Assembly: GCA_016219545.1 (NCBI GenBank)
Contig: JACRMH010000013.1
Span: forward strand, 1-57,285
Direction: 5' to 3'
From: Chloroflexota bacterium
Lineage (GTDB): Bacteria; Chloroflexota; Anaerolineae; Anaerolineales; Villigracilaceae
Length of the DNA: 57,285 nt
The notes beneath the pieces were generated by a model, which saw nothing but the letters and a program-made list of their open reading frames with translations, had not been told where the DNA came from and did no database searches. Positions 43,899 through 52,192 of the stretch are shown piece after piece (position 1 is the first letter of the stretch; the number at the start of each line of letters is the position of its first letter). The position numbers and the translations under genes are program-made.

Positions 43899-44960
43899 TT
43901 ACGCTTGACTACTTTTCCAATTCTCAGGGCGAAGTGAACGTACCGCCGCACCAGCCTGCCACATTTCAGAGTCGCGGAAATATCCAAGTTCCTTTTCAAG
44001 TTGTTCACGATAATCAGCACGGCTGTTGGCTTCCAATGTGATGCGGGCCTCATTTCCGGTCTTAACTGATTCGTAGAGATCATCGAACACCGGTGCAACC
44101 GCGTCGCGGAATTTTGCGTGCCAATCCAATGCGCCGCGCTGGGCGGTGGTAGAGCAGTTGGCATACATGAAATCCATGCCGTTCTCGCCGACGAGTCGAA
44201 TCAAGGATTGGGTTAGTTCTTCGACAGTTTCATTGAAGGCTTCGCTGGGGGAATGTCCATTCTTGCGTAGGACGTTGTACTGGGCTTCCATCACGCCGGA
44301 GAGTGCGCCGATGAGAACGCCGCGTTCGCCGGTCAGGTCGCTATACACTTCACTCTTGAATGTGGTTGGGAATAAATATCCCGCACCGATGGCAATACCC
44401 AAAGCGATGGCGCGTTCATTCGCACGGCCAGTGTGATCCTGGTGGACTGCATAGCTGGCATTGATTCCGCTGCCGGCAAGAAAGTTTCTACGGACGCTTG
44501 TGCCTGAGCCCTTCGGCGCAACGAGGGCTACATCCACATGCGGGGGAGGGACAACACCCGTATCATCCTTGAATGTGACCGAGAAGCCATGAGAGAAATA
44601 CAACATATCGCCTTCGTTCAAACATTCAACGATCTTCGGCCACTGTGAGCGTTGACCTGCATCTGAAAGCAAATATTGAATGACAGTCCCCTTTTCTGCG
44701 GCTTCTTCTACATTGAATAAGGTCTTGCCCGGAACCCAGCCGTCGGCGACAGCCTTATCCCAATTCTTCGTGCCTTCGCGCTGACCGACAATGACGTTGA
44801 TGCCATTGTCGCGCATGTTCATGGCCTGTGCCGGTCCCTGCACACCGTAGCCGATCACTGCCACAACTTCGTTCTTCAAAACTTCGCGAGCCTTATCGAG
44901 TGAAAACTCTTCGCGGGTCACCACGTCTTCCACCGTGCCGCCAAAATTAATTTTTGCCAT
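43899..44960 (-). CDS. ilvC: Ketol-acid reductoisomerase
   Basis: 353 residues, class I length. Converts acetolactate or acetohydroxybutyrate to the dihydroxy acids using NAD(P)H and Mg2+. Rossmann motif VIGYGVQGPAQAMNMRDNG; C-terminal knotted domain with SDLTGERGVLIGALSGVMEA (Mg ligands Asp/Glu). VALVAPKGSGTSVRRNFLAG and GINASYAV resemble the eukaryotic/Bacteroidota type of KARI more than the E. coli or common class I type. Cofactor preference cannot be set from sequence alone. Confidence 0.95.
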   Translation of the reverse strand: MAKINFGGTVEDVVTREEFSLDKAREVLKNEVVAVIGYGVQGPAQAMNMRDNGINVIVGQREGTKNWDKAVADGWVPGKTLFNVEEAAEKGTVIQYLLSDAGQRSQWPKIVECLNEGDMLYFSHGFSVTFKDDTGVVPPPHVDVALVAPKGSGTSVRRNFLAGSGINASYAVHQDHTGRANERAIALGIAIGAGYLFPTTFKSEVYSDLTGERGVLIGALSGVMEAQYNVLRKNGHSPSEAFNETVEELTQSLIRLVGENGMDFMYANCSTTAQRGALDWHAKFRDAVAPVFDDLYESVKTGNEARITLEANSRADYREQLEKELGYFRDSEMWQAGAAVRSLRPENWKSSQA

Positions 44961-45010
44961 GATTGCTTTCTCCTTAAGATTATTTATTATTTTCAGATTG
45001 ATATATACAC

Positions 45011-45080
45011 ATATGACTGTGGACGATGGACCGCCGACCGTATCGCTTGCATGGTCTACCGTCCACAGTCCACGGTCGTT
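45011..45080. repeat. Palindromic spacer repeat, family A copy 4
   Basis: GACTGTGGACGATGGACCG and GGTCTACCGTCCACAGTCC form an imperfect inverted repeat in the ilvN-ilvC spacer. Confidence 0.65.
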
Positions 45081-45082
45081 TT

Positions 45083-45643
45083 TTACGGCGTCATTTCCGC
45101 CAACTCGGACACATCGTCAAAGCGATTGCCATTCACGCCGGGGACGCGCCTCACGCCATCGTTGACTCCGCGCGTCATGGCCACCTGTCCCGTACGGACC
45201 ATTTCCACAATGCCCAGCGGGCGAAGCAATTCGATCATGCCTTCGATCTTGTCTTCGGTGCCAGTGATCTCAACGATGACAGAATCAACCGCCACGTCCA
45301 CGATGCGAGCGCGGAAAATTTCCGCCAAGCCATTCACTTCGGCGCGCTTCTCGGGTCCCACTTTGACTTTGATCAACGCAAGGTCGCGCGTCACAGAAGG
45401 CTGGCGGGTGACATCCTGCACGTCGATCACGTTGACGAGTTTGTACAAGTTCGCCTCGATCTTGTGAGCGTCCATGTCGCCGTTGGGACAATCCACGACC
45501 ACGGTCATGCGCGAGACCGCGGGGTCTTCCGTGCGCCCCACTGCCAGCGACTCGATATTGAAATTGCGGCGGCGAAATAAAGACGCCACTCGATTCAACA
45601 CGCCGGGTCTGTTCTCTACTAATGCGATAAAGGTGTAGTTCAT
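45083..45643 (-). CDS. ilvN: Acetolactate synthase regulatory subunit
   Basis: 186 residues from ATG 45643 (TAGGAG upstream); the frame is open to 45844 but that part is spacer repeat and ilvB overlap. ACT domain at ~1-75 (YTFIALVENRPGVLNRVASL, FRRRNFNIESLAVG), then the ALS-small C-terminal domain. In the family it binds valine and stimulates IlvB. Confidence 0.95.
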   Translation of the reverse strand: MNYTFIALVENRPGVLNRVASLFRRRNFNIESLAVGRTEDPAVSRMTVVVDCPNGDMDAHKIEANLYKLVNVIDVQDVTRQPSVTRDLALIKVKVGPEKRAEVNGLAEIFRARIVDVAVDSVIVEITGTEDKIEGMIELLRPLGIVEMVRTGQVAMTRGVNDGVRRVPGVNGNRFDDVSELAEMTP

Positions 45644-45659
45644 GTTTTCTCCTAATTCG

Positions 45660-45718
45660 GCCGTAGACCGCAGACGATAGACCGTATTGTCCACCGTCCA
45701 CTGTCCATCGTCGGTCTT
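45660..45718. repeat. Palindromic spacer repeat, family A copy 5
   Basis: CGTAGACCGCAGACGATAGACC with TGTCCACCGTCCACTGTCC/ATCGTCGGTC forms an imperfect hairpin between ilvB and ilvN. Confidence 0.6.
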
Positions 45719-47403
45719 TACGATTTCACCGGTCTCTGCAACATTTGATCTAGCGCTGCACCGGCGGGGACCATCGGGTAGACTGCATCTTCCATTTCCA
45801 CTTTGAACTCGATCACGGTCGGACCTGTGATACTGCGCGCCCATGCGATGGCTTCATCCACTTCCTCGCGCTTGGTCACGCGCCGTGCAGGGACTCCATG
45901 CGCTTCAGCGAGTTTCACAAAATCAGGCGCGAGCATGTTCACGGCAGAGTAACGCTTCTCAAAGAAGAACTCCTGCCACTGACGCACCATGCCAAGGAAA
46001 CTATTGTTCATGATGGCGACCTTTACATTCGCGCCTTCCTGGACTGCGGTGGTCAATTCCGCGGCGGTCATTTGGAAACCGCCATCTCCAGCGATGGTCC
46101 AGATCTGCTCATCTTTATGCGCAAACCACGCACCGATCGCAGAAGGGAGTCCAAAGCCCATCGTCCCTGCGCCGCCCGAAGACAGCCAGCGGTTGGGCTT
46201 ATCCAAGGCATAATATTGCGCCGCCCACATTTGATGTTGACCCACGTCAGTGGTGATGATCGCACCGCCACCGGTCGCCTTCCAAATATCACCGATCAGA
46301 TGCGGCACGTATAATTTGCCGTCATCTTCCCAATTCATAATGCTGCGCGAATCGGCCTCGGATTTCCAAGCGCTGATCTCCTTCTTCCATTCATCGTGGT
46401 CGTATTCGTCAATCATGGGGATTAGATCGGTCAACACGGTTTTGAGATCGCCGACAAGCGGGACATCCACCGCTACATTTTTATGAACTTCCGAAGGATC
46501 AATTTCGATGTGGATCTTCTTCGCGCGCGGTGCGTATGTTTTCAAAGTACCCGTCACACGGTCATCGAAGCGCATTCCAAAGGCAAGGATCAGATCGGAG
46601 TTTTGAACGGCTAAATTGGTATGGACTTCGCCGTGCATTCCCATCATGCCGAGGCTTAATTCATGCGACGCGGGAAACGCACCGAGCCCAAGCAAGGTGC
46701 TTGCAACAGGGGTTTGAGTCTTCACTGCAAATTGCATCAGCGCGTCTTCGGCTTTAGACATCAACACACCATGTCCGCATAAGATGATGGGACGCTGGGA
46801 CTTCTCAATTAACTTCACTGCTTCTTCGAGCGAAGATTTCGGGGCATGGTCAACGGGTTGATATCCGGGCAGTTTTACATTTTCAGGATAAATAAATTCC
46901 GTCTGTTCAACTTGTGCGTTCTTGCAAATGTCGATCAGCACGGGGCCGGGTCGTCCACTGCGCGCGATATAAAAGGCTTCACGCACCACTTCAGCAATTT
47001 CATCAGCGCGGGTGACCAGATAATTATGTTTGGTGATCGGCAGGGTGATGCCGGTCACATCCACTTCCTGAAAGGCGTCACCGCCAATGGGGTGAGCGGC
47101 GACCTGTCCCGTAATAAAGACCACCGGAACAGAATCCATCATCGCCGTGGCAATGCCCGTCACCAAATTTGTCGCGCCGGGTCCCGATGTTCCCATCGCC
47201 ACGCCAACTTTTCCTGAAGCGCGCGCATATCCATCCGCCATGTGCGCGCCGCCCTGCTCATGCCGCACCAACACATGATGAATGGGATAACTCAACATGG
47301 CATCGTAGATCGGCATGTTCGCGCCGCCCGGATACCCGAAGACCACTTCCACGCCTTCGCGCACCAGACACTCCCACATAATTTCTGCACCAGTTTTTTT
47401 CAT
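45718..47403 (-). CDS. ilvB: Acetolactate synthase catalytic subunit
   Basis: 561 residues from ATG 47403 (AAGGATG about 8 nt upstream); an in-frame ATG at 47421 is possible. ThDP enzyme condensing pyruvate to acetolactate or with 2-oxobutyrate to acetohydroxybutyrate. Catalytic Glu in [23 protein letters not shown]/dehydrogenase-like middle domain, ThDP-Mg motif [14 protein letters not shown]...VAIMNN. Lies 24 bp after ilvD. Confidence 0.96.
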   Translation of the reverse strand: MKKTGAEIMWECLVREGVEVVFGYPGGANMPIYDAMLSYPIHHVLVRHEQGGAHMADGYARASGKVGVAMGTSGPGATNLVTGIATAMMDSVPVVFITGQVAAHPIGGDAFQEVDVTGITLPITKHNYLVTRADEIAEVVREAFYIARSGRPGPVLIDICKNAQVEQTEFIYPENVKLPGYQPVDHAPKSSLEEAVKLIEKSQRPIILCGHGVLMSKAEDALMQFAVKTQTPVASTLLGLGAFPASHELSLGMMGMHGEVHTNLAVQNSDLILAFGMRFDDRVTGTLKTYAPRAKKIHIEIDPSEVHKNVAVDVPLVGDLKTVLTDLIPMIDEYDHDEWKKEISAWKSEADSRSIMNWEDDGKLYVPHLIGDIWKATGGGAIITTDVGQHQMWAAQYYALDKPNRWLSSGGAGTMGFGLPSAIGAWFAHKDEQIWTIAGDGGFQMTAAELTTAVQEGANVKVAIMNNSFLGMVRQWQEFFFEKRYSAVNMLAPDFVKLAEAHGVPARRVTKREEVDEAIAWARSITGPTVIEFKVEMEDAVYPMVPAGAALDQMLQRPVKS

Positions 47404-47427
47404 AGTTTTTTCATCCTTCATCCTTCA

Positions 47428-49098
47428 TCATTCAGCCTTGAGTATTGCGCCTGTATCCGCACTCGTTACAAAATATGAATATCGTTTCAACCATTTGGAT
47501 GTAGTTGTGGATTTGAACGGAGTCAGCGCATCAAGCCGACTCTTAATTTCCGCATCGCTTAACTTGACGTTGAGGCTGCGTGCCACCAAATCAATTTGGA
47601 TCACATCCCCGGCTTTGAGCGCCCCAATCGGACCACCCGCGGCAGCTTCTGGCGAGACATGACCGATACACGCGCCGCGAGTCCCGCCGCTGAAACGACC
47701 GTCGGTGATGAGCGCAACTTTGTCGCCAAGTCCCTGCCCCATGATCGCGGACGTGGGCGATAACATCTCCTGCATGCCCGGTCCGCCCTTGGGACCTTCG
47801 TAACGAACCACAACACAATCGCCAGCTTTGACCTTGCCCGCGAGGATTCCAGCCATCGCATCATCCTGTGATTCAAAGATGACCGCGGGGCCTTCGAATT
47901 GCATCATGGCAGGGCTGACGCCGCCGACTTTAACAACTGCGCCTTTGGGTGCGAGGTTGCCAAATAAAATGGATAATCCGCCACGCTTGGAATACGCGTT
48001 GTCATATTTACGAATCACTTCTTCGTCTTTGATCTCTACGCCTTTGATTGATTCCCCCAGGGTCTTGCCTGTGACCGTCATGCGGTCAAAATGCAACATG
48101 CCAGTTCCGCGTTGCACTTCGTTCAATATCGCAGGGATTCCGCCTGCGCGATGCACATCTTCCATGTGCCATTTGCCGGCTGGACTCACTTTGCAGATAT
48201 GCGGCACTTTGTCTGCGACTGAGTTAATGCGTTCCAGTGGATAATCGACGTTGGCTTCGTTGGCTAATGCCAAAGTGTGCAGAACTGTATTCGACGAGCC
48301 GCCCATTGCCATGTCCAGCGCGAACGCATCATCTATCGCCTCGGCGGTGACAATATCGCGCGGCTTGATGTCGCGTTCGATGAGAGTCATCACCTGCGCG
48401 GCGGCTTGTTTTGCCAAAGCTTCGCGTTCGGGAGTCTTCGCCAAGGCAGAGCCGTTATAAGGCAGGGCGAGACCGAGCACTTCCATCAAACAGTTCATGG
48501 AGTTGGCGGTGAACATACCGGAGCATGATCCGCAGGAGGGACAGGCAAATTTTTCCAAAATGGATAAGCGCTTCTCGTCAATTTTCCCCGCTGAAAATGC
48601 GCCCACGCCTTCAAAGACGGAGATCAAGTCAATGGTTTCACCATCGGGAGTGACGCCCGCCTTCATCGGCCCGCCAGAGACAAAGATGGTCGGCACGTTG
48701 ACTCGCATTGCGGCCAGCAACATTCCAGGCACTATTTTGTCACAGTTCGGGATGCAGACCATCGCGTCGAATCTATGAGCTTCGATCATGGTCTCGACGC
48801 AGTCAGCAATTAGTTCACGGGAAGGAAGCGAGTACTTCATCCCCATGTGACCCATCGCGATGCCGTCATCCACGCCGATGGTGTTGAATTCAAATGGCAC
48901 ACCGCCCGCCGCGCGGACAGCGTCCTTTACCAGTTTACCGAAGTCCTGCAAATGCACATGCCCGGGGACAATATCCACATAAGAATTAACAATGGCAACG
49001 AACGGCTTCTTGAAATCATCGTCCTGCAAACCCGTGGCGCGCAGCAATGCGCGATGCGGCGCTTTCTCATAACCTTTTTTGACTGTGTCTGAACGCAT
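47428..49098 (-). CDS. ilvD: Dihydroxy-acid dehydratase
   Basis: 556 residues. Fe-S dehydratase giving the 2-oxo acids of Val and Ile. Cluster cysteines are in [13 protein letters not shown] and [20 protein letters not shown]; the C-terminal [20 protein letters not shown] is also typical. First structural gene of the operon, preceded by the leader peptide and attenuator. Confidence 0.97.
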   Translation of the reverse strand: MRSDTVKKGYEKAPHRALLRATGLQDDDFKKPFVAIVNSYVDIVPGHVHLQDFGKLVKDAVRAAGGVPFEFNTIGVDDGIAMGHMGMKYSLPSRELIADCVETMIEAHRFDAMVCIPNCDKIVPGMLLAAMRVNVPTIFVSGGPMKAGVTPDGETIDLISVFEGVGAFSAGKIDEKRLSILEKFACPSCGSCSGMFTANSMNCLMEVLGLALPYNGSALAKTPEREALAKQAAAQVMTLIERDIKPRDIVTAEAIDDAFALDMAMGGSSNTVLHTLALANEANVDYPLERINSVADKVPHICKVSPAGKWHMEDVHRAGGIPAILNEVQRGTGMLHFDRMTVTGKTLGESIKGVEIKDEEVIRKYDNAYSKRGGLSILFGNLAPKGAVVKVGGVSPAMMQFEGPAVIFESQDDAMAGILAGKVKAGDCVVVRYEGPKGGPGMQEMLSPTSAIMGQGLGDKVALITDGRFSGGTRGACIGHVSPEAAAGGPIGALKAGDVIQIDLVARSLNVKLSDAEIKSRLDALTPFKSTTTSKWLKRYSYFVTSADTGAILKAE

Positions 49099-49183
49099 AC
49101 TGCTCCTTTTTCTTTACCGCGAAGCTCGCTAAGGGCGCTAAGAAAATCTTTAAATCTTTGCGGTCTTAGCGGTTAATAAAGAT

Positions 49184-49215
49184 AAAAAAAGAGCCGCCCG
49201 TGGTTAGGGCGGCTC
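49184..49215 (-). terminator. Attenuator terminator of the ilv-leu operon
   Basis: On the minus strand GAGCCGCCC (49215-49207), 7-nt loop, GGGCGGCTC (49199-49191), then TTTTTTT. The 5' arm and loop (CCGCCCTAACC, 49212-49202) can instead pair with GGTTAGGATGG (49266-49256) inside the leader-peptide gene: 10 of 11 pairs, one mismatch, one G-U. These are mutually exclusive terminator and antiterminator forms. Confidence 0.85.
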
Positions 49216-49235
49216 TTTGCACTTACTAAGGTGAT

Positions 49236-49340
49236 TTACTTCGTTCTCACCGTTGCCATCCTAACCGAAAATTGTCCTTTAATAATAAGGACTACAAGGA
49301 CGACTACAATAAGGGTGAGGTTGAACAAGGATGGATTCAT
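49236..49340 (-). CDS. BCAA operon leader peptide
   Basis: 34 codons, ATG at 49340, TAA at 49236, beginning about 13 nt after the predicted transcription start; no strong ribosome-binding site. Residues 8-20 are LTLIVVVLVVLII, i.e. 12 of 13 are Leu, Ile or Val. This is the hallmark of ilv leader peptides: scarcity of charged branched-chain tRNAs stalls the ribosome on this run, freeing the downstream GGTTAGGATGG to form the antiterminator. The stop codon lies 21 nt before the terminator stem. Confidence 0.85.
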   Translation of the reverse strand: MNPSLFNLTLIVVVLVVLIIKGQFSVRMATVRTK

Positions 49341-49359
49341 GGGCTTGTGATTTCGCACG

Positions 49360-49387
49360 ATTATAGGCAGAAACGGAAATAAGTCAA
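49360..49387 (-). promoter_or_regulatory. Sigma-70-type promoter of the ilv-leu operon
   Basis: TTGACT (complement 49382-49387), 16-bp spacer, TATAAT (complement 49360-49365). The best consensus promoter in the window; drives the leader peptide and the 11-gene operon. Confidence 0.85.
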
Positions 49388-49446
49388 GGGGCAAATGTGG
49401 GTTTCGGAGAAAAGGGGAACACCTCTCGAAAAATAGTCAGCAACAA

Positions 49447-50547
49447 TCAATCAGGTAATTTTCTTACATATGCATAAGGCTCAAGGAGAGGACGTATTTC
49501 TTTCCATCTGGAAATAAGTCTTTGCAAATGATAAAGTGCAGGTTCTGAATATGCCTTCTTGATTTCATCCCGATAAATTGAATTTCCAGTCAATAATGAA
49601 AGGGTTTCCAAACTTTGCATAAATACATCTACACCATGGTTCATTTCTTCGTATTTCCGAATAAATTTCTCGGTAGATTTGGCCGATAAATATTCCAATG
49701 TAGTCGATAAAACAAAACTTGCACTTAATGGGGATGGAGGATGATCGTAATCTTCAAGCTTGTCAATGTCAAAGGATATGGATGAATTTAAAAGGAAAAG
49801 GGATGTGACAGAAAATAGCCATGCTGAAAGGCCATTTTCAAAAGATGAATAAACCCACCGAATTGGTTCAGGTATTTCATGAGGCAATTGACTTATATGC
49901 TTAATCGTTCTAGCGACTCCCTGGGACATTGCCCAAGTATCTGCATCCCATTCCAATACCTGTTTTGAAAAACTGTCCAATCTGTTATGACTTCTAAGAG
50001 CTAAATGTCCATTCACCAAATGAGCAATTTCATGTTCAATAAGAAAAATAATTGAATGAAGAGAAAGCAATCTTGCATAATCCAATCGAGTCGAATCGTT
50101 CGGATGATATTCAATCCAGGGTTGACCGTCTCCATAGGTCGCATTGAATGCCCCATCAGAATTTAAATTTAATATCACTCCTAGTACCTTTTTCTTTTCA
50201 TATTTCTCAGATTTGGGATCTCCGATATTCATTAAAAGGTTTGGATGGGAAAGTGCTTGAAAGAAGTAATTAAAAATAATGACTGCTGAACCAACATTCA
50301 AGCCAATATAAGCTTTATCTTCAAGAACATAGAGCACTACCTGAGCATTTAGTCCAGGGCTATTTATATATCCAAACTCCACTTCAAAAGGAGAAAAAGA
50401 ATTTCGGATGTGAGATTGAATAATAGCTTTTATCTGATGTGTGATCCAATCGAAAATAATTACCCTATCAGTCGGATGGAAATTTTCGGGATTAAACCAA
50501 CCGCCATCTTTAGAAAAAGCTTCATCAAAACTTGGGATAGCGCTCAA
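49447..50547 (-). CDS. Putative zinc metallopeptidase (HExxH), uncharacterised
   Basis: 366 residues from a TTG start at 50547 with a strong AGGAGG site 6 bases upstream. Soluble. IEHEIAHLVNGH gives the HExxH zinc site (His172, Glu173, His176); a third ligand is likely Glu199 or Asp203 in LEWDADTWA, as in gluzincins. No signal peptide. Not assigned to a named family. Resembles proteins with M48/ImmA-like active sites seen near defence or mobile genes, but no partner gene is adjacent. Base composition is more A/T-rich than its neighbours. Confidence 0.65.
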   Translation of the reverse strand: MSAIPSFDEAFSKDGGWFNPENFHPTDRVIIFDWITHQIKAIIQSHIRNSFSPFEVEFGYINSPGLNAQVVLYVLEDKAYIGLNVGSAVIIFNYFFQALSHPNLLMNIGDPKSEKYEKKKVLGVILNLNSDGAFNATYGDGQPWIEYHPNDSTRLDYARLLSLHSIIFLIEHEIAHLVNGHLALRSHNRLDSFSKQVLEWDADTWAMSQGVARTIKHISQLPHEIPEPIRWVYSSFENGLSAWLFSVTSLFLLNSSISFDIDKLEDYDHPPSPLSASFVLSTTLEYLSAKSTEKFIRKYEEMNHGVDVFMQSLETLSLLTGNSIYRDEIKKAYSEPALYHLQRLISRWKEIRPLLEPYAYVRKLPD

Positions 50548-50820
50548 AATTGTCCTCCTTCTCTAAATCATTTCACTTGAGCATGATACAAATCAAAATC
50601 GATTATTTCTTTGTCTTCTAAAACAACTTTCGTGATTGTATCACTCTATCCAATCGTGATTCCCTCCCGAAACACCGCCCTGACGTAAACGTCGGGGCTA
50701 TTCTTACGAAGCCGCCTTCGGCGGCTCAACCTGCGAAGCAGGTTTCGTAACGCTTTGCGTAGCACGGGGGGGTATCCCCATGCGGACAAATTGAGCATGG
50801 GGGCATGGCGCAAGGTGATT
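50548..50820. other. Gene-free spacer with multi-hairpin region
   Basis: No ORF is supported. Around 50710-50765, TACGAA...TTCGTA encloses two perfect hairpins (GCCGCC-TTCG-GGCGGC and AACCTGC-GAA-GCAGGTT), forming a three-way-junction-like palindrome. GGGGGTATCCCCATGC and GCATGGGGGCATGG follow. It could be a structured RNA or a REP cluster. Confidence 0.4.
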
Positions 50821-50872
50821 TACCAAAACTTAAATTGACTGAGTCCCAGCCTTACAAGCTGCAATCTTATGC
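50821..50872 (-). pseudogene. Remnant of a second site-2 protease 3' end
   Basis: The minus strand encodes LQLVRLGLSQFKFW followed by TAA, matching the last 14 residues of the intact site-2 protease (LQLASMGFSQFKFW, ending 51542). DNA similarity continues across the stop and into the 3' side (TTACCAAAACTTAAATTGACT in both). The rest of the copy is absent, replaced by the nucleotidyltransferase pair. Confidence 0.6.
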
Positions 50873-50880
50873 AAGATGAA

Positions 50881-51333
50881 TTATCCAGACAATTTTTTAA
50901 AATCCGTCAGGTCTTTCAATCTCCCACTTGCTTTCTTGTTTTTCTTGAGGTTTTCCAAATCAATCAAGTTGACTTCGACGCCATCCAATTCGTCCACAAC
51001 CCGCGCATGATAACATTCGTCAAATTCAACGCCTGAAATGGATGTGGTAATTTCAAGCCTCACGGGCGGCACGCCCATGCGCAGGATTTTATTTTCATGC
51101 AAAAACAGATCATCGCTTAAGTCCGGGTGATCAAAGCCAAAGGCTTTCAAAACAGCGACTATTCTATGAGCATTGTCGGGGTGAATGGCAATCCATATAT
51201 CCATATCGCCAGTGGCGCGGATATATCCGTGATAGCTAACGGCATAGCCCCCGATCAACAAATAGCGGACTTCATTTTCTTTCAGTAATTTCAAAAACTC
51301 TTTGAAGTCGGGTGGTAGTTGGATTGTAGCCAT
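50881..51333 (-). CDS. Nucleotidyltransferase (MNT-like/AbiEii-like)
   Basis: 150 residues. NTase-fold signature: LLIGGYAVSYHGYIRATGDMDIWI, i.e. GG(x)n then DxD (Asp43 and Asp45). Family members include minimal nucleotidyltransferases of toxin-antitoxin and abortive-infection systems. It overlaps the preceding 69-residue ORF by 62 bp in another frame, a tight coupling typical of such pairs. It could equally act on a small molecule. It lies between the S2P gene and an S2P remnant. Confidence 0.7.
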   Translation of the reverse strand: MATIQLPPDFKEFLKLLKENEVRYLLIGGYAVSYHGYIRATGDMDIWIAIHPDNAHRIVAVLKAFGFDHPDLSDDLFLHENKILRMGVPPVRLEITTSISGVEFDECYHARVVDELDGVEVNLIDLENLKKNKKASGRLKDLTDFKKLSG

Positions 51334-51481
51334 AGAAAACTTGCCTCAAGGTTTCCAATGCGTCCAGTCGTTCATAAGGCGTTTTGGAAAGCCAAAATTC
51401 CATCTCATCGTTATCGGCTTCTTCCAATGAAACAACCGAGAAAACGGTTTTATCCAATCGGGGAAAGTTGTTCTCGTCCAT
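51272..51481 (-). CDS. Small partner protein of the nucleotidyltransferase
   Basis: 69 residues. Acidic, helical, with EADNDEMEFWLSKTPYERLD and ALETLRQVFYGYNP and a basic end RLQRVFEIT. I recall similar small proteins upstream of NTase genes, consistent with a toxin-antitoxin partner, but which component it would be is not known. The start ATG at 51481 lacks a strong ribosome-binding site. Confidence 0.6.
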   Translation of the reverse strand: MDENNFPRLDKTVFSVVSLEEADNDEMEFWLSKTPYERLDALETLRQVFYGYNPTTTRLQRVFEITERK

Positions 51482-51541
51482 GCGATAAGTATAGCAAACC
51501 TTTTATGCTTTTAGCGGTTCGAGATTTTCCTGCAATCATCG

Positions 51542-52192
51542 TTACCAAAACTTAAATTGACTGAATCCCATGCTTGCCAGTTGCAAGGGAATCCCTGCTA
51601 GGCGGGAGAGGAAAAAGATCAGGCTCCAAAATCCAGTGCCGATAAAGGGTACGTACCAGAGCGCAAGGAAAACCACCCAGGATAACATTCCGCGCATTTC
51701 GTTGGCCTTTATGCGAATGTCCATGGGCAGATGAGGTTCGAGCGCTCCGTACCCGTCAAAGGGCGGCAGGGGAATCAAGTTGAGCACGACCGCTGAAATT
51801 TGAAGCAGACCCAGGAAGGCGAGTCCCGGCCAAATGCCAGCGGCGGTGACCGGTCCATAGCGCAGGATCAAGCCGAGGATTAAAGCAAGAAGCGCGTTGG
51901 AGAATGGCCCCGCGAGCGAAACGGCAGTCTCCCATGTTTTGTCGCGCAATCTCCATTTCTCGATATATACAGCGCCACCCGGCAGGCCAATTCCGCCCAT
52001 CAAAAGAAAGATGATCGGAATGACCAATGAAAAAACGGGATGTGTATATTTGAGCGGATTGAATGTGAGGTAGCCTTTGTCTTTCACGGTCGTGTCGCCG
52101 CCGTAATAGGCAACGAGCGCGTGTGAAAATTCATGCAGGCACAATGAAAAAATCCAGCCGCCGAGCACGATCACAAAAGTAAGCAGGTTCAT
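51542..52192 (-). CDS. Site-2 protease family (M50) membrane peptidase
   Basis: 216 residues, about five to six membrane segments. The zinc site HEFSH is in SLCLHEFSHALVAYYGG, and the second motif NLIPLPPFDGYGA supplies the Asp ligand. Small M50 forms without PDZ domain; in the family these cleave membrane-bound regulators, but no anti-sigma gene is adjacent. Overlaps galE by 4 bp (ATGA). Confidence 0.85.
   Translation of the reverse strand: MNLLTFVIVLGGWIFSLCLHEFSHALVAYYGGDTTVKDKGYLTFNPLKYTHPVFSLVIPIIFLLMGGIGLPGGAVYIEKWRLRDKTWETAVSLAGPFSNALLALILGLILRYGPVTAAGIWPGLAFLGLLQISAVVLNLIPLPPFDGYGALEPHLPMDIRIKANEMRGMLSWVVFLALWYVPFIGTGFWSLIFFLSRLAGIPLQLASMGFSQFKFW

Noticed and set aside
49236..49340. 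T-box riboswitch as regulator of the ilv operon
   Set aside because: No T-box core sequence (TGGNACCGCG-like) or specifier loop is present; the leader-peptide model explains the region.
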